NCBI RefSeq assembly: GCF_002119665.1
Contig: NZ_CP021111.1
Coordinates: forward strand, 4,526,001 to 4,590,000
DNA: 64,000 bases
Source: Bordetella genomosp. 13
GTDB taxonomy: Bacteria; Pseudomonadota; Gammaproteobacteria; Burkholderiales; Burkholderiaceae_B
Direction of reading: 5' to 3'
Shown: one piece after another, positions 26,484-35,809 of the stretch
How positions within the stretch are numbered: the stretch's first letter is position 1
Layout of the letters: every line of letters begins with the position of its first letter
Notes under the pieces: generated by a model
Database searches by the model: none
What the model saw: the letters and a program-made list of their open reading frames with translations, nothing else
Told to the model about the DNA's origin: nothing
Position numbers and translations under genes: made by a program

Positions 26484-27524
26484 GTGACGTATTCGCTGCA
26501 CGCGCGCGCCCTGTCCGGGCCCGCATCCCACTGCAACATGCCCACCCCCGCACGCCGATCCGCCCTGGCGTTCGCGCGTGCCGCCACTGCCATCGCCCTG
26601 TCCGCCCTGGCATTCGCCAGCTCGGCCCAGACGCTGTCCGAACCGGTCAAGATCGAAGTCGGCTTTTCGGCGGGCGGCAGCACCGACGCCCTGGCCCGCG
26701 TGATCGCGCCGCAACTGGAAGCCGCGTTGAAGGTGCCGGTCATCGTCGAGAACCGCCCGGGCGCCAACGGCAACATCGCCGCGGCCTATGTCGCCAACGG
26801 CCCGGCCAATGGCTCGCTGCTGTACATGGGGTCGTTCAACAATCCCGTGAACCAGGCAGCCGGCAAAAAGCTGTCCTTCGAGTTCACGCAGGACTTCACG
26901 CCCGTCGCCATGGTGGCCTACGTGTCGAACGTGCTGATCGTGAACGCCTCGGCGCCGATCCACAGCGTGGCCGACCTTGTCGCACTGGCCAGGAAAGAAC
27001 CCGGCCGGCTGACCTTCGGATCGGCCGGCCCGGGCTCTTCGCTGCACATGGCCGGCGAGCTGTTCAAGCGGTCCGCCGGCGTGGACCTGGTCCATGTACC
27101 GTACAAGGGGAGCGCGCCGGCCATCGCCGACCTGATGGGCGGGCACATCGACGTGATGTTCGACAACCTGCCCTCGGCGCTCGAACTGGTGAAGGCCGGC
27201 AAGGTGCGCGCGCTGGCCGTCACGTCCGCCAGGCGGCAGCCGCAACTCCCGGACGTTCCCACCGTGGCGGAAGCCGGCATCGCCGACTACGACGTGCTGT
27301 CGTTCTTCGCGCTGTTCGCGAAGACGGGAACGCCCGAGCCCTTGCTGGCCCAGATGAACTCCGCGGTGAACGCGGCCCTGGGGCGTGCCGAGGTGCGCGA
27401 CCGCATTCTGCAGCTGGGCGCCCAGCCCGCCGCCGAGTCCCGCGAACAGGTGCGCGCATACACCGAACGTGAAGTCGGCAAGTGGCGTGACGTCATCCGT
27501 GCCAACAACATCCAGCTCGACTGA
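26484..27524 (+). CDS. Bug/TctC-family periplasmic solute receptor
   Basis: A 346-residue protein from GTG 26484, which has GGAG 10 nt upstream. An in-frame ATG at 26538 would give a more standard signal peptide and may be the true start. The export signal is RRSALAFARAATAIALSALA. Family motifs: VGFSAGGSTDALARVIAPQ, VIVENRPGANGNIAAAYV, GSAGPGSSLHMAGELF, HVPYKGSAPAIADLMGG. It is the first gene of a + strand run that continues into two CoA-transferases 54 bp later, so it probably binds the carboxylate they activate. Confidence 0.9.
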   Translation: MTYSLHARALSGPASHCNMPTPARRSALAFARAATAIALSALAFASSAQTLSEPVKIEVGFSAGGSTDALARVIAPQLEAALKVPVIVENRPGANGNIAAAYVANGPANGSLLYMGSFNNPVNQAAGKKLSFEFTQDFTPVAMVAYVSNVLIVNASAPIHSVADLVALARKEPGRLTFGSAGPGSSLHMAGELFKRSAGVDLVHVPYKGSAPAIADLMGGHIDVMFDNLPSALELVKAGKVRALAVTSARRQPQLPDVPTVAEAGIADYDVLSFFALFAKTGTPEPLLAQMNSAVNAALGRAEVRDRILQLGAQPAAESREQVRAYTEREVGKWRDVIRANNIQLD

Positions 27525-27578
27525 CCTGGCAGGGGACGTCCCGTCGTGGGGCGTCCCGGCAACCACGCTTCCAGCCAC

Positions 27579-28790
27579 ATGAACGCATCTTCTACACCGC
27601 CTGCCGGCGCGCTGGCGGGCTTGCGCGTCCTCGACCTGACTCAATCCGCCGAGCAGTACTGCGGCAGGCTACTGGCGCAGCTCGGCGCGGACGTCACTTT
27701 GGTTGAGCCGCCTCGCGGCGCGGCCAGCCGCCATCGCGGCCCCTATCTGAACGGCACGCCCGCCCCGGACGCCAGCCTGTACTTCAACTATCTGAATGAA
27801 GGCAAGCGTGGCGTGGTCGTCGACCTGGAAACGCCGACGGGGCGCCAGGCCCTGCACGAGCTGGCGCGCGAAGCGGACGTGCTGATCGAATCGTGCCTGC
27901 CCGCGAAAGCGCGGCGCCTGGGCATTGATTTCGAATCGCTGCGCGCGACGAACCCGAAGCTTATCGTGGTCAGCATCACGCCGTTCGGCCAGGACGGTCC
28001 CTATGCCGACTATGTAGGCGACGACCTCGTCGCCATGGCGCTGGGCGGTTTCCTCTACCTTGGCGGCTATGCCGACCGCGAGCCGATGGGCGCCCCCGGC
28101 GATCAGGCCTTGCTGGCCGGCGCGCAGTTCGCGGCGGTGGCCATCGCCATCGCGGTATGGGACGCGGAACGCGACCCCGCGGCGGCTACCGCCCGTCATA
28201 TCGACGTGTCGGTGCAGGAAGCCATCGCCATGGGCCTGGAGAACGCCGCGCAGTTCGCCGAACTGGAAGACGTGGTGCGGCGCCGCCAAGGCGGCGAGCA
28301 GCGCGTCGCGGGCATGGGCGTGTTTCCATGCAAGGACGGCGAGATCTACTACATGGCGGGCGGCATCGGCGGCAGCCGATTCTGGCCCGATCATACGCAG
28401 TGGATGATCGATGAACAGGTCGCAGGGGCGCAGGAGTTCCGCGATCCACAGTGGACCGAGCGGGACTTCCTGGCCACGCCGCAGGCGAAGCAGCGCTTCG
28501 AAGATATCTTCGTCGCGTTCACCCGCCAGCGGACCAAGGCTGAACTGTACGAGGAAGCGCAGCGCCGCCGCCTGCCGCTGGCGCCCTTGAACACCGCCGC
28601 CGACGTGGTCTCGAATCCGCAGCTGGCATACCGCGGCTTCTTCGTCGATGCGTCCATTCCCGGGCGCGAGTCGCCCTACCGCGTACCCGGCGCTCCCTTC
28701 TTGATGAGCGAGACCCCGTGCGTCAGCGGGCGCGCCGCACCCGCGCTGGCATCGCGCACGCCGCCGAATGAGCACGCCTCGCAGCAGTGA
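27579..28790 (+). CDS. CaiB/BaiF (family III) CoA-transferase, subunit A of pair 1
   Basis: A 403-residue family III CoA-transferase. The N-terminal RVLDLTQSAEQYCGRLLAQLGADVTLVEPP is typical, as is the pattern SITPFGQDGPYADYVGDDLVAMALGGFLYL, which carries the candidate catalytic Asp region. It ends with a Pro-rich tail. The next gene is another member of the family, so the two likely form a hetero-oligomer like BbsEF. They would transfer CoA from a donor such as succinyl-CoA to a carboxylate imported by the adjacent Bug receptor. A second, closely similar pair lies at 33317-35775. Confidence 0.88.
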   Translation: MNASSTPPAGALAGLRVLDLTQSAEQYCGRLLAQLGADVTLVEPPRGAASRHRGPYLNGTPAPDASLYFNYLNEGKRGVVVDLETPTGRQALHELAREADVLIESCLPAKARRLGIDFESLRATNPKLIVVSITPFGQDGPYADYVGDDLVAMALGGFLYLGGYADREPMGAPGDQALLAGAQFAAVAIAIAVWDAERDPAAATARHIDVSVQEAIAMGLENAAQFAELEDVVRRRQGGEQRVAGMGVFPCKDGEIYYMAGGIGGSRFWPDHTQWMIDEQVAGAQEFRDPQWTERDFLATPQAKQRFEDIFVAFTRQRTKAELYEEAQRRRLPLAPLNTAADVVSNPQLAYRGFFVDASIPGRESPYRVPGAPFLMSETPCVSGRAAPALASRTPPNEHASQQ

Positions 28791-28797
28791 GTCATCC

Positions 28798-30012
28798 ATG
28801 AAAGCACTTCCCTTGCACGACATCCGCATCGCGGACTTCACCTGGCTGGGCGCGGGCTCGTTCACGACCAAGGTCTTCGCCGACATGGGCGCAGAGGTCA
28901 TCAAGATCGAAAGCGCGCAACGCCCCGACGGCCTGCGCGTCAGCCCGCCCTACAAGGACAGGATCCCGGGCGTGAACCGCAGCGGCTACTTCGCCGACCG
29001 CAACTCCAGCAAGAAGAGCATCACGCTGAACCTGAAGACCGAAGCGGGGCGCGCCGTGGCGCGGGAGATCATCGCGGCATCGGATGTCGTGGCCAACAAC
29101 TTCTCGCCCGGAGTAATGGACAAGTTCGGACTGGGTTATGCCGACGTCTGCGCGTTCAAGCCGGGCATCGTGTATCTGTCGATGTCCATGCAGGGGCAGT
29201 CGGGACCGCAATCGCGCTACCTGGGATACGGCCTGACCATCGGCGCGCTGACGGGCCTGCACGGACTGGCCGGCCTGCCCGACCGCGATCCCACGGGCAC
29301 GGGCACCAACTACCCCGACCATATCCCCAATCCCACACACGCGGCGCTGGGCGTACTGGCCGCCCTGCGCCATCGCCGGCGCACCGGCCGCGGCCAGCAC
29401 ATCGACCTGTCTCAAGTGGAGCCGACGCTGTGCTTGCTGGGCCCCACGGTGGCGGACTACACGGCCAATGGCGTGCTGGCGCAGCGTTCCGGCAACCGCC
29501 ATCGGCCATTGGCGCCGTATGGCGTTTTCCCCTGCGAAGGCGACGACCGCTGGATCGCGATCACCGTGGACAGCGACACGCAGTGGCAAGCCCTGCTGGA
29601 CGTGCTGGATGAACCGGCGCTGGCCGACGCCGCATGGCGAGATGCCGCGGGGCGCCTCGCGAAGGCGGAAGAACTGGAGCGCACGTTGGCACGATCCACC
29701 GCGCGGTGGAATCGAGAGGAGCTGCAGCAGGCGCTGCAGCGCGCGGGCGTGCCTGCGGGCGCCGTGCTGGATGCACGCGACGTGCTGTCCGATCCGCAGC
29801 TGCTGCATCGCGGGCACTGGGTGCGGCAGCAGCACGCCGAGATGGGCGAGACGACGTACAGCGCGCTGCCTTTCCGCTTTTCCGACGTGCCCGTGCGGCC
29901 CCGCATGCCCGCGCCCATGCTCGGCGAACACACGAACAGCGTGCTGCGATCGGTGCTGAACAAGTCGGATGCGGACATACAAACCCTGGCCGCCGCGCAG
30001 GCGCTGGAGTAG
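28798..30012 (+). CDS. CaiB/BaiF CoA-transferase, subunit B of pair 1
   Basis: A 404-residue family III protein. RIADFTWLGAGSFTTKVFADMGAEVIKIE opens the Rossmann-like domain. NRSGYFADRNSSKKSITLNL, MQGQSGPQSRYLGYGLTIGALTGL and TNYPDHIPNPTHAALGVLAAL follow and match the partner in pair 2 almost word for word. It follows subunit A by 7 bp. An alternative ATG at 28768 would overlap subunit A. The shared motif NYPDHIPNP is more like the BbsF/E side of two-subunit enzymes than like CaiB itself. Confidence 0.88.
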   Translation: MKALPLHDIRIADFTWLGAGSFTTKVFADMGAEVIKIESAQRPDGLRVSPPYKDRIPGVNRSGYFADRNSSKKSITLNLKTEAGRAVAREIIAASDVVANNFSPGVMDKFGLGYADVCAFKPGIVYLSMSMQGQSGPQSRYLGYGLTIGALTGLHGLAGLPDRDPTGTGTNYPDHIPNPTHAALGVLAALRHRRRTGRGQHIDLSQVEPTLCLLGPTVADYTANGVLAQRSGNRHRPLAPYGVFPCEGDDRWIAITVDSDTQWQALLDVLDEPALADAAWRDAAGRLAKAEELERTLARSTARWNREELQQALQRAGVPAGAVLDARDVLSDPQLLHRGHWVRQQHAEMGETTYSALPFRFSDVPVRPRMPAPMLGEHTNSVLRSVLNKSDADIQTLAAAQALE

Positions 30013-30015
30013 CCG

Positions 30016-31056
30016 ATGCACAACGCCAACGTACATGACGTACCTCGGCCGCAATGGCTTGCCCAGGTGCAGGAGCCCGTGCTGGATCCGGACCAGGTCA
30101 TCATCGACCCGCACCACCATCTGTGGGACCGGGAGGGCAACCGCTATCTGCTGGATGAGTTCCTGCATGACCTGCGGGATGGGCATCGAGTCGTCGCGAC
30201 GGTCTATTCGCAATGCCGTTCGATGTATCGCTCGGACGGCAATCCCGCCTTCGCGCCGGTGGGCGAGACCGAGTTCGCCAACCGCCTGGCAGAGCGCTGC
30301 GCCGACGGTGGCCATGGAGGCATCCGGGTATGCGCCGGCATCGTCGGGCATGCCGACCTGTGCCTGGGCTCGGCCGTGCAGGACGTGTTGCAGGCGCACG
30401 TCGAAGCGGCCGGTTTGCGCTTCAAGGGCATCCGCCACATCGCCACATGGGACGCGGACGACAGCGTCATGAACCCCGCGCTGCGGCCACCGCCCGGGCT
30501 GTTGCTCGATGCCCGCTTCCGGCAGGGTTTCGAGGCGCTGGGCCGCATGGGACTGAGCTTCGACGCATGGGTATTCCATCCGCAGCTGCAGGATGTGGCC
30601 GCGCTTGCCGCGGCATTCCAGGATACGCGCATCGTGCTGAACCACCTGGGCGGGGTGCTCAATATCGGCGCGTATGCCGACCGGCGCGAGGAAGTGCGGC
30701 AGGCATGGCTGAAATCGATGCGCGCGCTGGCCAGCCATCCGAACGTGTACGTCAAGTTGGGCGGTCTCGGCATGCGGATCGCCGGCTTCGATTACAAGCG
30801 CCGCCCCCTGCCCCCGACTTCCGAAACGCTGGCGAGCGACTTCGCACCATACGTGCTGCCGGTGGTGGAGCTGTTCGGCCCCGAGCGCTGCATGTTCGAA
30901 AGCAACTTCCCCGTGGACAAGGGCTCGTTCAGTTATCGCGTGCTTTGGAACGCCTTCAAGCGCCTTGCCCAGCAATACAGCCAGCAGGAGCGCGACCGGC
31001 TGTTCCATGGCACGGCGGCGCAGTGCTACCGGCTTGAGGAGCGATCAGTGCCATAA
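30016..31056 (+). CDS. Metal-dependent amidohydrolase (amidohydrolase-2 type)
   Basis: A 346-residue TIM-barrel hydrolase. Metal ligands are suggested by DPHHHLWD near residue 32 (His-x-His), His in GIVGHADL, His in VLNHLGGVLN and Asp in ESNFPVDKGS. Enzymes of this subgroup hydrolyse lactones (for example 2-pyrone-4,6-dicarboxylate) or decarboxylate aromatic acids. It begins 3 bp after CoA-transferase pair 1, so it belongs to that operon. A lactone- or amide-ring opening step before CoA transfer would fit but is inference. Confidence 0.87.
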   Translation: MHNANVHDVPRPQWLAQVQEPVLDPDQVIIDPHHHLWDREGNRYLLDEFLHDLRDGHRVVATVYSQCRSMYRSDGNPAFAPVGETEFANRLAERCADGGHGGIRVCAGIVGHADLCLGSAVQDVLQAHVEAAGLRFKGIRHIATWDADDSVMNPALRPPPGLLLDARFRQGFEALGRMGLSFDAWVFHPQLQDVAALAAAFQDTRIVLNHLGGVLNIGAYADRREEVRQAWLKSMRALASHPNVYVKLGGLGMRIAGFDYKRRPLPPTSETLASDFAPYVLPVVELFGPERCMFESNFPVDKGSFSYRVLWNAFKRLAQQYSQQERDRLFHGTAAQCYRLEERSVP

Positions 31057-31107
31057 TTCCGCAGGCCGGACATCGGCACGTTCGAATTGCACGCCCCGCG
31101 GAACCGG

Positions 31108-32079
31108 ATGATCGACTTCCCCCTATCGCAAGACGCGCAGCTGATCGACATCGACCTGCTGAACGTCTTTTGCTGGGTGGCCAAGACCCACAGCTTCTCC
31201 CGCGCGGCCGCCGAACTGCGCACCGCCCAGCCTGTCGTCACGCGCAAGATGGGCAAGCTGGAAGAACAGATCGGCGCGCAGTTGTTCATCCGCACCAGCC
31301 GCGGCTGCAAGCTGACCGAAGCAGGCCAGATGCTGGCCGCACGGGCCCCCGGCATACTGACGCAACTGGTGCGGTTGAAGGAAGAAATCGGCCATTCCAC
31401 CCAGGTCGTGTCGGGCTCGCTGTCCATGGGCATCACCAACTCGGCCAGCATGGTCATGGCGCCGTATCTATTGCCGATGATCGCCCAGCGGTGGCCCCTG
31501 CTGCGGGTCAACATGGTAGAGGAACTGAGCCACACCATGATCGAGCGGGTGCTGAGCGAAGAGTTGGCCCTGGCCGTGCTGTACGACCCACCGGCGCATC
31601 CTGACCTGGTCAGCGTGCCGCTGCTGATGGAACGGCTGTACGTGCTGGGCAGGCCCGATTCGCCGCTGCGCGACCTACCCCGCGTCTCGGTGCGCGACCT
31701 TGCCGCCCTGCCGCTGGTGCTGCCCAGCGGCCACCAGACCATCCGCATGCTGCTCGAGGATGCCTTCGCCGAGATCGACAAGCCGCTGACCCCGCTGTAC
31801 GAGGCCACCAGCATGAGCATGCTGCGCGCCATGGCGGCGCAGGGGATGGGCTACACGGTGGCCACACAGGGCGGCGCGTCGGCGGACATCGACGCCGGCA
31901 AGCTGATCACGCGCCCCCTGAGCGACAAGGGCATGTCGCTGTCTCTTACGCTGATCACCACGCGCGCGCAGGGGCGCCTGCGCAATGTGCAGTTTATGGT
32001 CGACTTCGTGTCCAGCGAGATACGCACGGTGGCGCGGCGCGGCCTGTGGCCAGGCAAGCCCACGGTGGTGGTCCGCTGA
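31108..32079 (+). CDS. LysR-family transcriptional regulator
   Basis: A 323-residue LTTR. Winged-helix region SFSRAAAELRTAQPVVTRKMGKLEEQIG, then a periplasmic-binding-like effector domain. The start at ATG 31108 has GGAA just upstream; a TTG at 31087 is also open. Unlike most LTTRs it is transcribed in the same direction as the genes before it, 51 bp after the amidohydrolase, and not divergently. An intrinsic terminator follows at 32185. It probably senses an intermediate of the flanking CoA-transferase pathway. Confidence 0.9.
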   Translation: MIDFPLSQDAQLIDIDLLNVFCWVAKTHSFSRAAAELRTAQPVVTRKMGKLEEQIGAQLFIRTSRGCKLTEAGQMLAARAPGILTQLVRLKEEIGHSTQVVSGSLSMGITNSASMVMAPYLLPMIAQRWPLLRVNMVEELSHTMIERVLSEELALAVLYDPPAHPDLVSVPLLMERLYVLGRPDSPLRDLPRVSVRDLAALPLVLPSGHQTIRMLLEDAFAEIDKPLTPLYEATSMSMLRAMAAQGMGYTVATQGGASADIDAGKLITRPLSDKGMSLSLTLITTRAQGRLRNVQFMVDFVSSEIRTVARRGLWPGKPTVVVR

Positions 32080-32184
32080 CTCGCCTCGCCAACGGCGCGC
32101 ACCCCGCCTGGAATCTCATTATCTGGACTTACCCCTGCAGCGCTCGTCAGCGCCCCGCAGCAGGGCTTTACGCACTAACCCTAT

Positions 32185-32205
32185 AGCTCACATTGTGGGC
32201 TTTTT
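32185..32205 (+). terminator. Intrinsic terminator after the lysR gene
   Basis: AGCTCAC (32185-32191), loop ATT, then GTGGGCT (32195-32201; one G-T wobble) followed by five T (32201-32205). It would end the first CoA-transferase/amidohydrolase/lysR transcript, 106 bp after the lysR stop, before the next Bug gene. Confidence 0.55.
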
Positions 32206-32325
32206 CGCATTGCCCGCGGGGTCGCCCATTCCTATCATTTCCTGGCCTGGTACCGCCACATAGATCGGCGGACCGGTCCGGCGCACGTGCCGCACGACCC
32301 CATCCATAACAACGAGGAGACATCC

Positions 32326-33300
32326 GTGCCTTCCACGAATCCGTTCAAACTCCTGATCGGCATGGCCGGCTTCGCGCTTGCGCTGCAGGCCTACGCCGCC
32401 GACCGCTATCCCTCCGAGCCGATCAAGATGATCGTGCCCTACGCCGCCGGCGCCAGCACCGACGGACTGGCGCGCCTGGTGGGACAGGACGTGGCCGAAG
32501 ACCTGAAGCAGCCCGTGGTGATCGAGAACCATGCCGGCGCCGGCGGCACCATCGCCGCCGACTACGTCAAGCGCCAGCCCGGCAACGGCTACACACTGAT
32601 GCTGACGACGGACGGCATCCTGTCGGTCAATCCGTCCATCTACAAGAAGCTGAACTACGACCCGCAGAAGGACTTCACGCCGTTGTCCATCGCGGTCACC
32701 GCGCCGCTGGTGCTGGCAGTGCGCACGGATTCGCCCTACAAGACCGCGCAGCAGCTCATCGACTTCGCCAGGAAGAATCCCGAGAAACTGAGCTACGGCT
32801 CGGCCGGCGTGGGCAGCTCGCAGCACATGGCCGGCGAGCTGATGAAGGCGATGGCGGGCGTGAAGATCACGCACGTGCCCTATCGCGGCGGCGGCCCTGC
32901 CATGAACGACATGCTGGGCGGCCATATCGACATGATGTTCGTGCAGTCCGCCTCGGCAAAGGAACTGGCGGACAAGGGCACGATACGCATTCTTGCCATC
33001 GGCAGCCCGCAGCGGAACAAGCAACTGCCCGACGTGCCGACTTTCTCGGAGATCGGCCTGAAGGGATACGACTCGGACACCTGGTACGGCTTCAACATGC
33101 CGGCCAAGGCCGACCCAAAGGTGGTCAGCGCACTGAACGCCTCCATCGTCAAGTCGCTGAAGAAACGCCAGGAACAGCTGGAGCGCCTGGGCTACGGCGT
33201 GGTGGCCAGTTCTTCCGACGAGATGCGTCGCAACATAGAGAGCAACCTCGTCAAATGGCGCGACCTCGCCAAGCAGGCCGACATCTACCAGATGCAATAA
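32326..33300 (+). CDS. Bug/TctC-family periplasmic solute receptor
   Basis: A 324-residue protein started by GTG 32326, with GAGGAG at 32312-32317 as ribosome site; no better ATG. The signal peptide core LLIGMAGFALALQAYAA ends about residue 25. Family motifs: IKMIVPYAAGASTDGLAR, VVIENHAGAGGTIAADYV, GVGSSQHMAGELM and HVPYRGGGPAMNDMLGG. It heads a second transcription unit that continues into CoA-transferase pair 2, mirroring the first Bug-CoA-transferase arrangement. The ligand is unknown. Confidence 0.92.
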   Translation: MPSTNPFKLLIGMAGFALALQAYAADRYPSEPIKMIVPYAAGASTDGLARLVGQDVAEDLKQPVVIENHAGAGGTIAADYVKRQPGNGYTLMLTTDGILSVNPSIYKKLNYDPQKDFTPLSIAVTAPLVLAVRTDSPYKTAQQLIDFARKNPEKLSYGSAGVGSSQHMAGELMKAMAGVKITHVPYRGGGPAMNDMLGGHIDMMFVQSASAKELADKGTIRILAIGSPQRNKQLPDVPTFSEIGLKGYDSDTWYGFNMPAKADPKVVSALNASIVKSLKKRQEQLERLGYGVVASSSDEMRRNIESNLVKWRDLAKQADIYQMQ

Positions 33301-33316
33301 GCCATACAGCCGATCC

Positions 33317-34573
33317 ATGCATATGAAGTCATCACCCCGGAACGCCGCACCGGCCGCCGCACTGGCGGGCATCACGGTCCTCGATCTGGCCGGCCCGCTG
33401 GGCAACTATTGCGGCAAGCTGTTCGCCGACCTGGGCGCGAGGGTCATCCTGGTAGAGCCCGCGGGCGGCGCACCCACGCGGCACGCGGAACCGCGCGTGG
33501 CGGGCCGCGACGACCCGGACGCCAGCCTGACCTTCCAGTACCAGAACACGAACAAGGAAAGCATCGCCCTGGACCTGGACAGCGACTCGGGCCGGCAGGT
33601 GTTCCTGCGGCTGGCCGAGCGCAGCGCCCTGGTCGTGGAAAGCGAACAGCCCGGCGTCATGGCCCGCCGGGGCCTGGACTACGCGCAGTTGGCCGCCGTG
33701 AACCCGGCGCTGACGATGACCAGCATCACGGCGTTCGGACAGTCCGGTCCTTTTTCGCACTGGCTGGCTACCGACCTCACCGCCATGGGCATGGGCGGCA
33801 TGCTGTACCTGGCCGGCTATCCCGACACCGCCCCCATGGTGGCCTGCGGCGAGCAGGCGGTGGGCGCGGCCAACCTGTTCGCGGCCGTGGCGTCGATGGC
33901 CGCGGTATACGACGCCGAAGCGGGCGGGACGGGGCAGCACGTCGACGTCTCCATGCAGGAGTGCGTGGTGATGGGCATGGAGAACGCCGTGCAGTTCCAC
34001 GACCTGGAAGGCACGATACGCAAGCGCAACGCGGGCACGCAGCGGCTGGCGGGAACGGGCGTCTTCGAATGCGCCGACGGCTACATCTATCTGATGGCGG
34101 GCGGGGTGGGCAGCAACCGTTTCTGGAGCACCACCACCGACTGGCTGATCGCCGAGGGCGCGGCCGGCGCGCGGCAGTTCACCGAGCCGCGCTGGAATGA
34201 CCAGGCCTTCCTGGCAAGCGACGAGGCCAAGCGCCTCTTCGGCGAAGTCTTCATGCCCTTCGCCGGCACACGGGACCGGCACACGCTGCACGAACAGGCC
34301 CGCGCGCGGCGCATTCCGCTGGCCCCCATCAGCGACGCCAGCGACATCGTCCGCAGCCCGCAACGCGCCCATCGCGGGTACTTCGTGGATACCGAAGACG
34401 CCCGCGGCACGGCCGTGCGCATGCCAGGGGCGCCGTACCGCCTGTCGGCCACGCCATGGCGGCTGCGCCGCCGCGCGCCCCAGCTGGGCGAGCATACGCG
34501 GCAGGTGCTGGCCTGGGCCGGGTACACCGACGCGGAACAACAGGCCCTGATGGCGCAGGGAGCCGTGCGATGA
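33317..34573 (+). CDS. CaiB/BaiF CoA-transferase, subunit A of pair 2
   Basis: A 418-residue family III CoA-transferase. ITVLDLAGPLGNYCGKLFADLGARVILVEP, SITAFGQSGPFSHWLATDLTAMGMGGMLYL and VDVSMQECVVMGMENAVQF align closely with subunit A of pair 1, so the pairs are duplicates. It begins 16 bp after the Bug gene and its stop overlaps the next start (ATGA), so subunit synthesis is coupled. Probably forms a heteromer with the next gene product to activate a dicarboxylate as CoA thioester. Confidence 0.9.
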   Translation: MHMKSSPRNAAPAAALAGITVLDLAGPLGNYCGKLFADLGARVILVEPAGGAPTRHAEPRVAGRDDPDASLTFQYQNTNKESIALDLDSDSGRQVFLRLAERSALVVESEQPGVMARRGLDYAQLAAVNPALTMTSITAFGQSGPFSHWLATDLTAMGMGGMLYLAGYPDTAPMVACGEQAVGAANLFAAVASMAAVYDAEAGGTGQHVDVSMQECVVMGMENAVQFHDLEGTIRKRNAGTQRLAGTGVFECADGYIYLMAGGVGSNRFWSTTTDWLIAEGAAGARQFTEPRWNDQAFLASDEAKRLFGEVFMPFAGTRDRHTLHEQARARRIPLAPISDASDIVRSPQRAHRGYFVDTEDARGTAVRMPGAPYRLSATPWRLRRRAPQLGEHTRQVLAWAGYTDAEQQALMAQGAVR

Positions 34574-35775
34574 GAAGGCTGCTGGCGGGCGTGCGCGTGA
34601 TCGACTTCACCTGGATCGGCGCCGGTTCGTACACCACCAAGATCCTGGCCGACCTTGGCGCGGACGTGATCAAGATCGAAAGCTCGGCGCGGCTGGATAC
34701 GCTGCGCGTCACCAAGCCTTTCAAGGACGGCAAGCCGGGTGTGAACCGCAGCGGCTACTTCGCGGACCGGAACTCCAGCAAGCGCAGCGTCACGCTGAAC
34801 CTGAAGACGGACCGTGGCCTGGACATGGTGAAGCGCCTGATCGCGGACGCCGACCTCGTCACCAACAACTTCACGCCCGGCGTGATGGAGAAGCTGGGCC
34901 TGGGCCACGATACCCTGAAGGCGCTGTCGCCGCGCCTGGTGTACGCCGCGATGTCCATGCAGGGCGCGTCCGGACCGGAGAAGGACGATCTGGGCTACGG
35001 CCTGACCATCGCCGCGCTGACCGGACTGCAGCACATGACGGGACTGCCTGACCGCCAGCCGGCGGGTACCGGCACGAACTATCCCGACCACATTCCCAAT
35101 CCCGGCCACGCCGCATTCGCCATCCTTGCCGCGCTGCGGCACCAGCGGCGTACCGGCGAGGGGCAGTTCATCGACCTGGCGCAGATGGAGTCCACGCTGG
35201 CCATGGTCGGACCCAGCCTGATGAACTACCTGGTGAACGGCGTCGTCGACGGCCGCCATGGCAATGCCCGGCCGGATCACGCTCCCAGCGGCGTCTATCC
35301 CTGCGCCGGCGCGGACCGCTGGATCACCATCGAGGTGTGCAGCGACGCGCAATGGACCGCCCTGACGCGCGCACTGGATCTGCCGGCGCCCGAGGAATGG
35401 CGCCACGCGAAAGAACGGCTGCGCCAGCGCGAGGCCATCGACCAGGAACTGGCGCGGCGCACGTCGCGGCACGACATGATGCAGCTGGCGCAAGCCCTGC
35501 AGGAGGCGGGCGTGCCGGCGGGCCCCGTGTACGACGCGCGCGACGTGATGCGCGACCCGCAACTGGAGCATCGCGGCCACTGGGTCACGCTGGACCACCC
35601 CGAGATGGGGCCGAGCACCTACAACGCCGCGCCCTACCGCTTTTCCGGCGCGCACTTCGAGCCCACGGCGCCCGCGCCGCTGCTGGGCCAGCACACCGAC
35701 GAGATCTGCCGCGACGTGCTCGGCCTGGACGACGCGGCCATCGGGCAGCTGCGCGCGGACGGCGTGCTGTCGTAG
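34570..35775 (+). CDS. CaiB/BaiF CoA-transferase, subunit B of pair 2
   Basis: A 401-residue protein. RVIDFTWIGAGSYTTKILADLGADVIKIE, NRSGYFADRNSSKRSVTLNL, MQGASGPEKDDLGYGLTIAAL and TNYPDHIPNPGHAAFAILAAL match subunit B of pair 1. The start is coupled to subunit A by ATGA. Adjacent enoyl-CoA hydratase and acyl-CoA dehydrogenase genes indicate that the CoA ester made here is beta-oxidised. This pair is the one most likely equivalent to BbsE/BbsF. Confidence 0.9.
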   Translation: MRRLLAGVRVIDFTWIGAGSYTTKILADLGADVIKIESSARLDTLRVTKPFKDGKPGVNRSGYFADRNSSKRSVTLNLKTDRGLDMVKRLIADADLVTNNFTPGVMEKLGLGHDTLKALSPRLVYAAMSMQGASGPEKDDLGYGLTIAALTGLQHMTGLPDRQPAGTGTNYPDHIPNPGHAAFAILAALRHQRRTGEGQFIDLAQMESTLAMVGPSLMNYLVNGVVDGRHGNARPDHAPSGVYPCAGADRWITIEVCSDAQWTALTRALDLPAPEEWRHAKERLRQREAIDQELARRTSRHDMMQLAQALQEAGVPAGPVYDARDVMRDPQLEHRGHWVTLDHPEMGPSTYNAAPYRFSGAHFEPTAPAPLLGQHTDEICRDVLGLDDAAIGQLRADGVLS

Positions 35776-35809
35776 CCGGCGCCACGAACCCGAACGAAAG
35801 GAGGAGACC

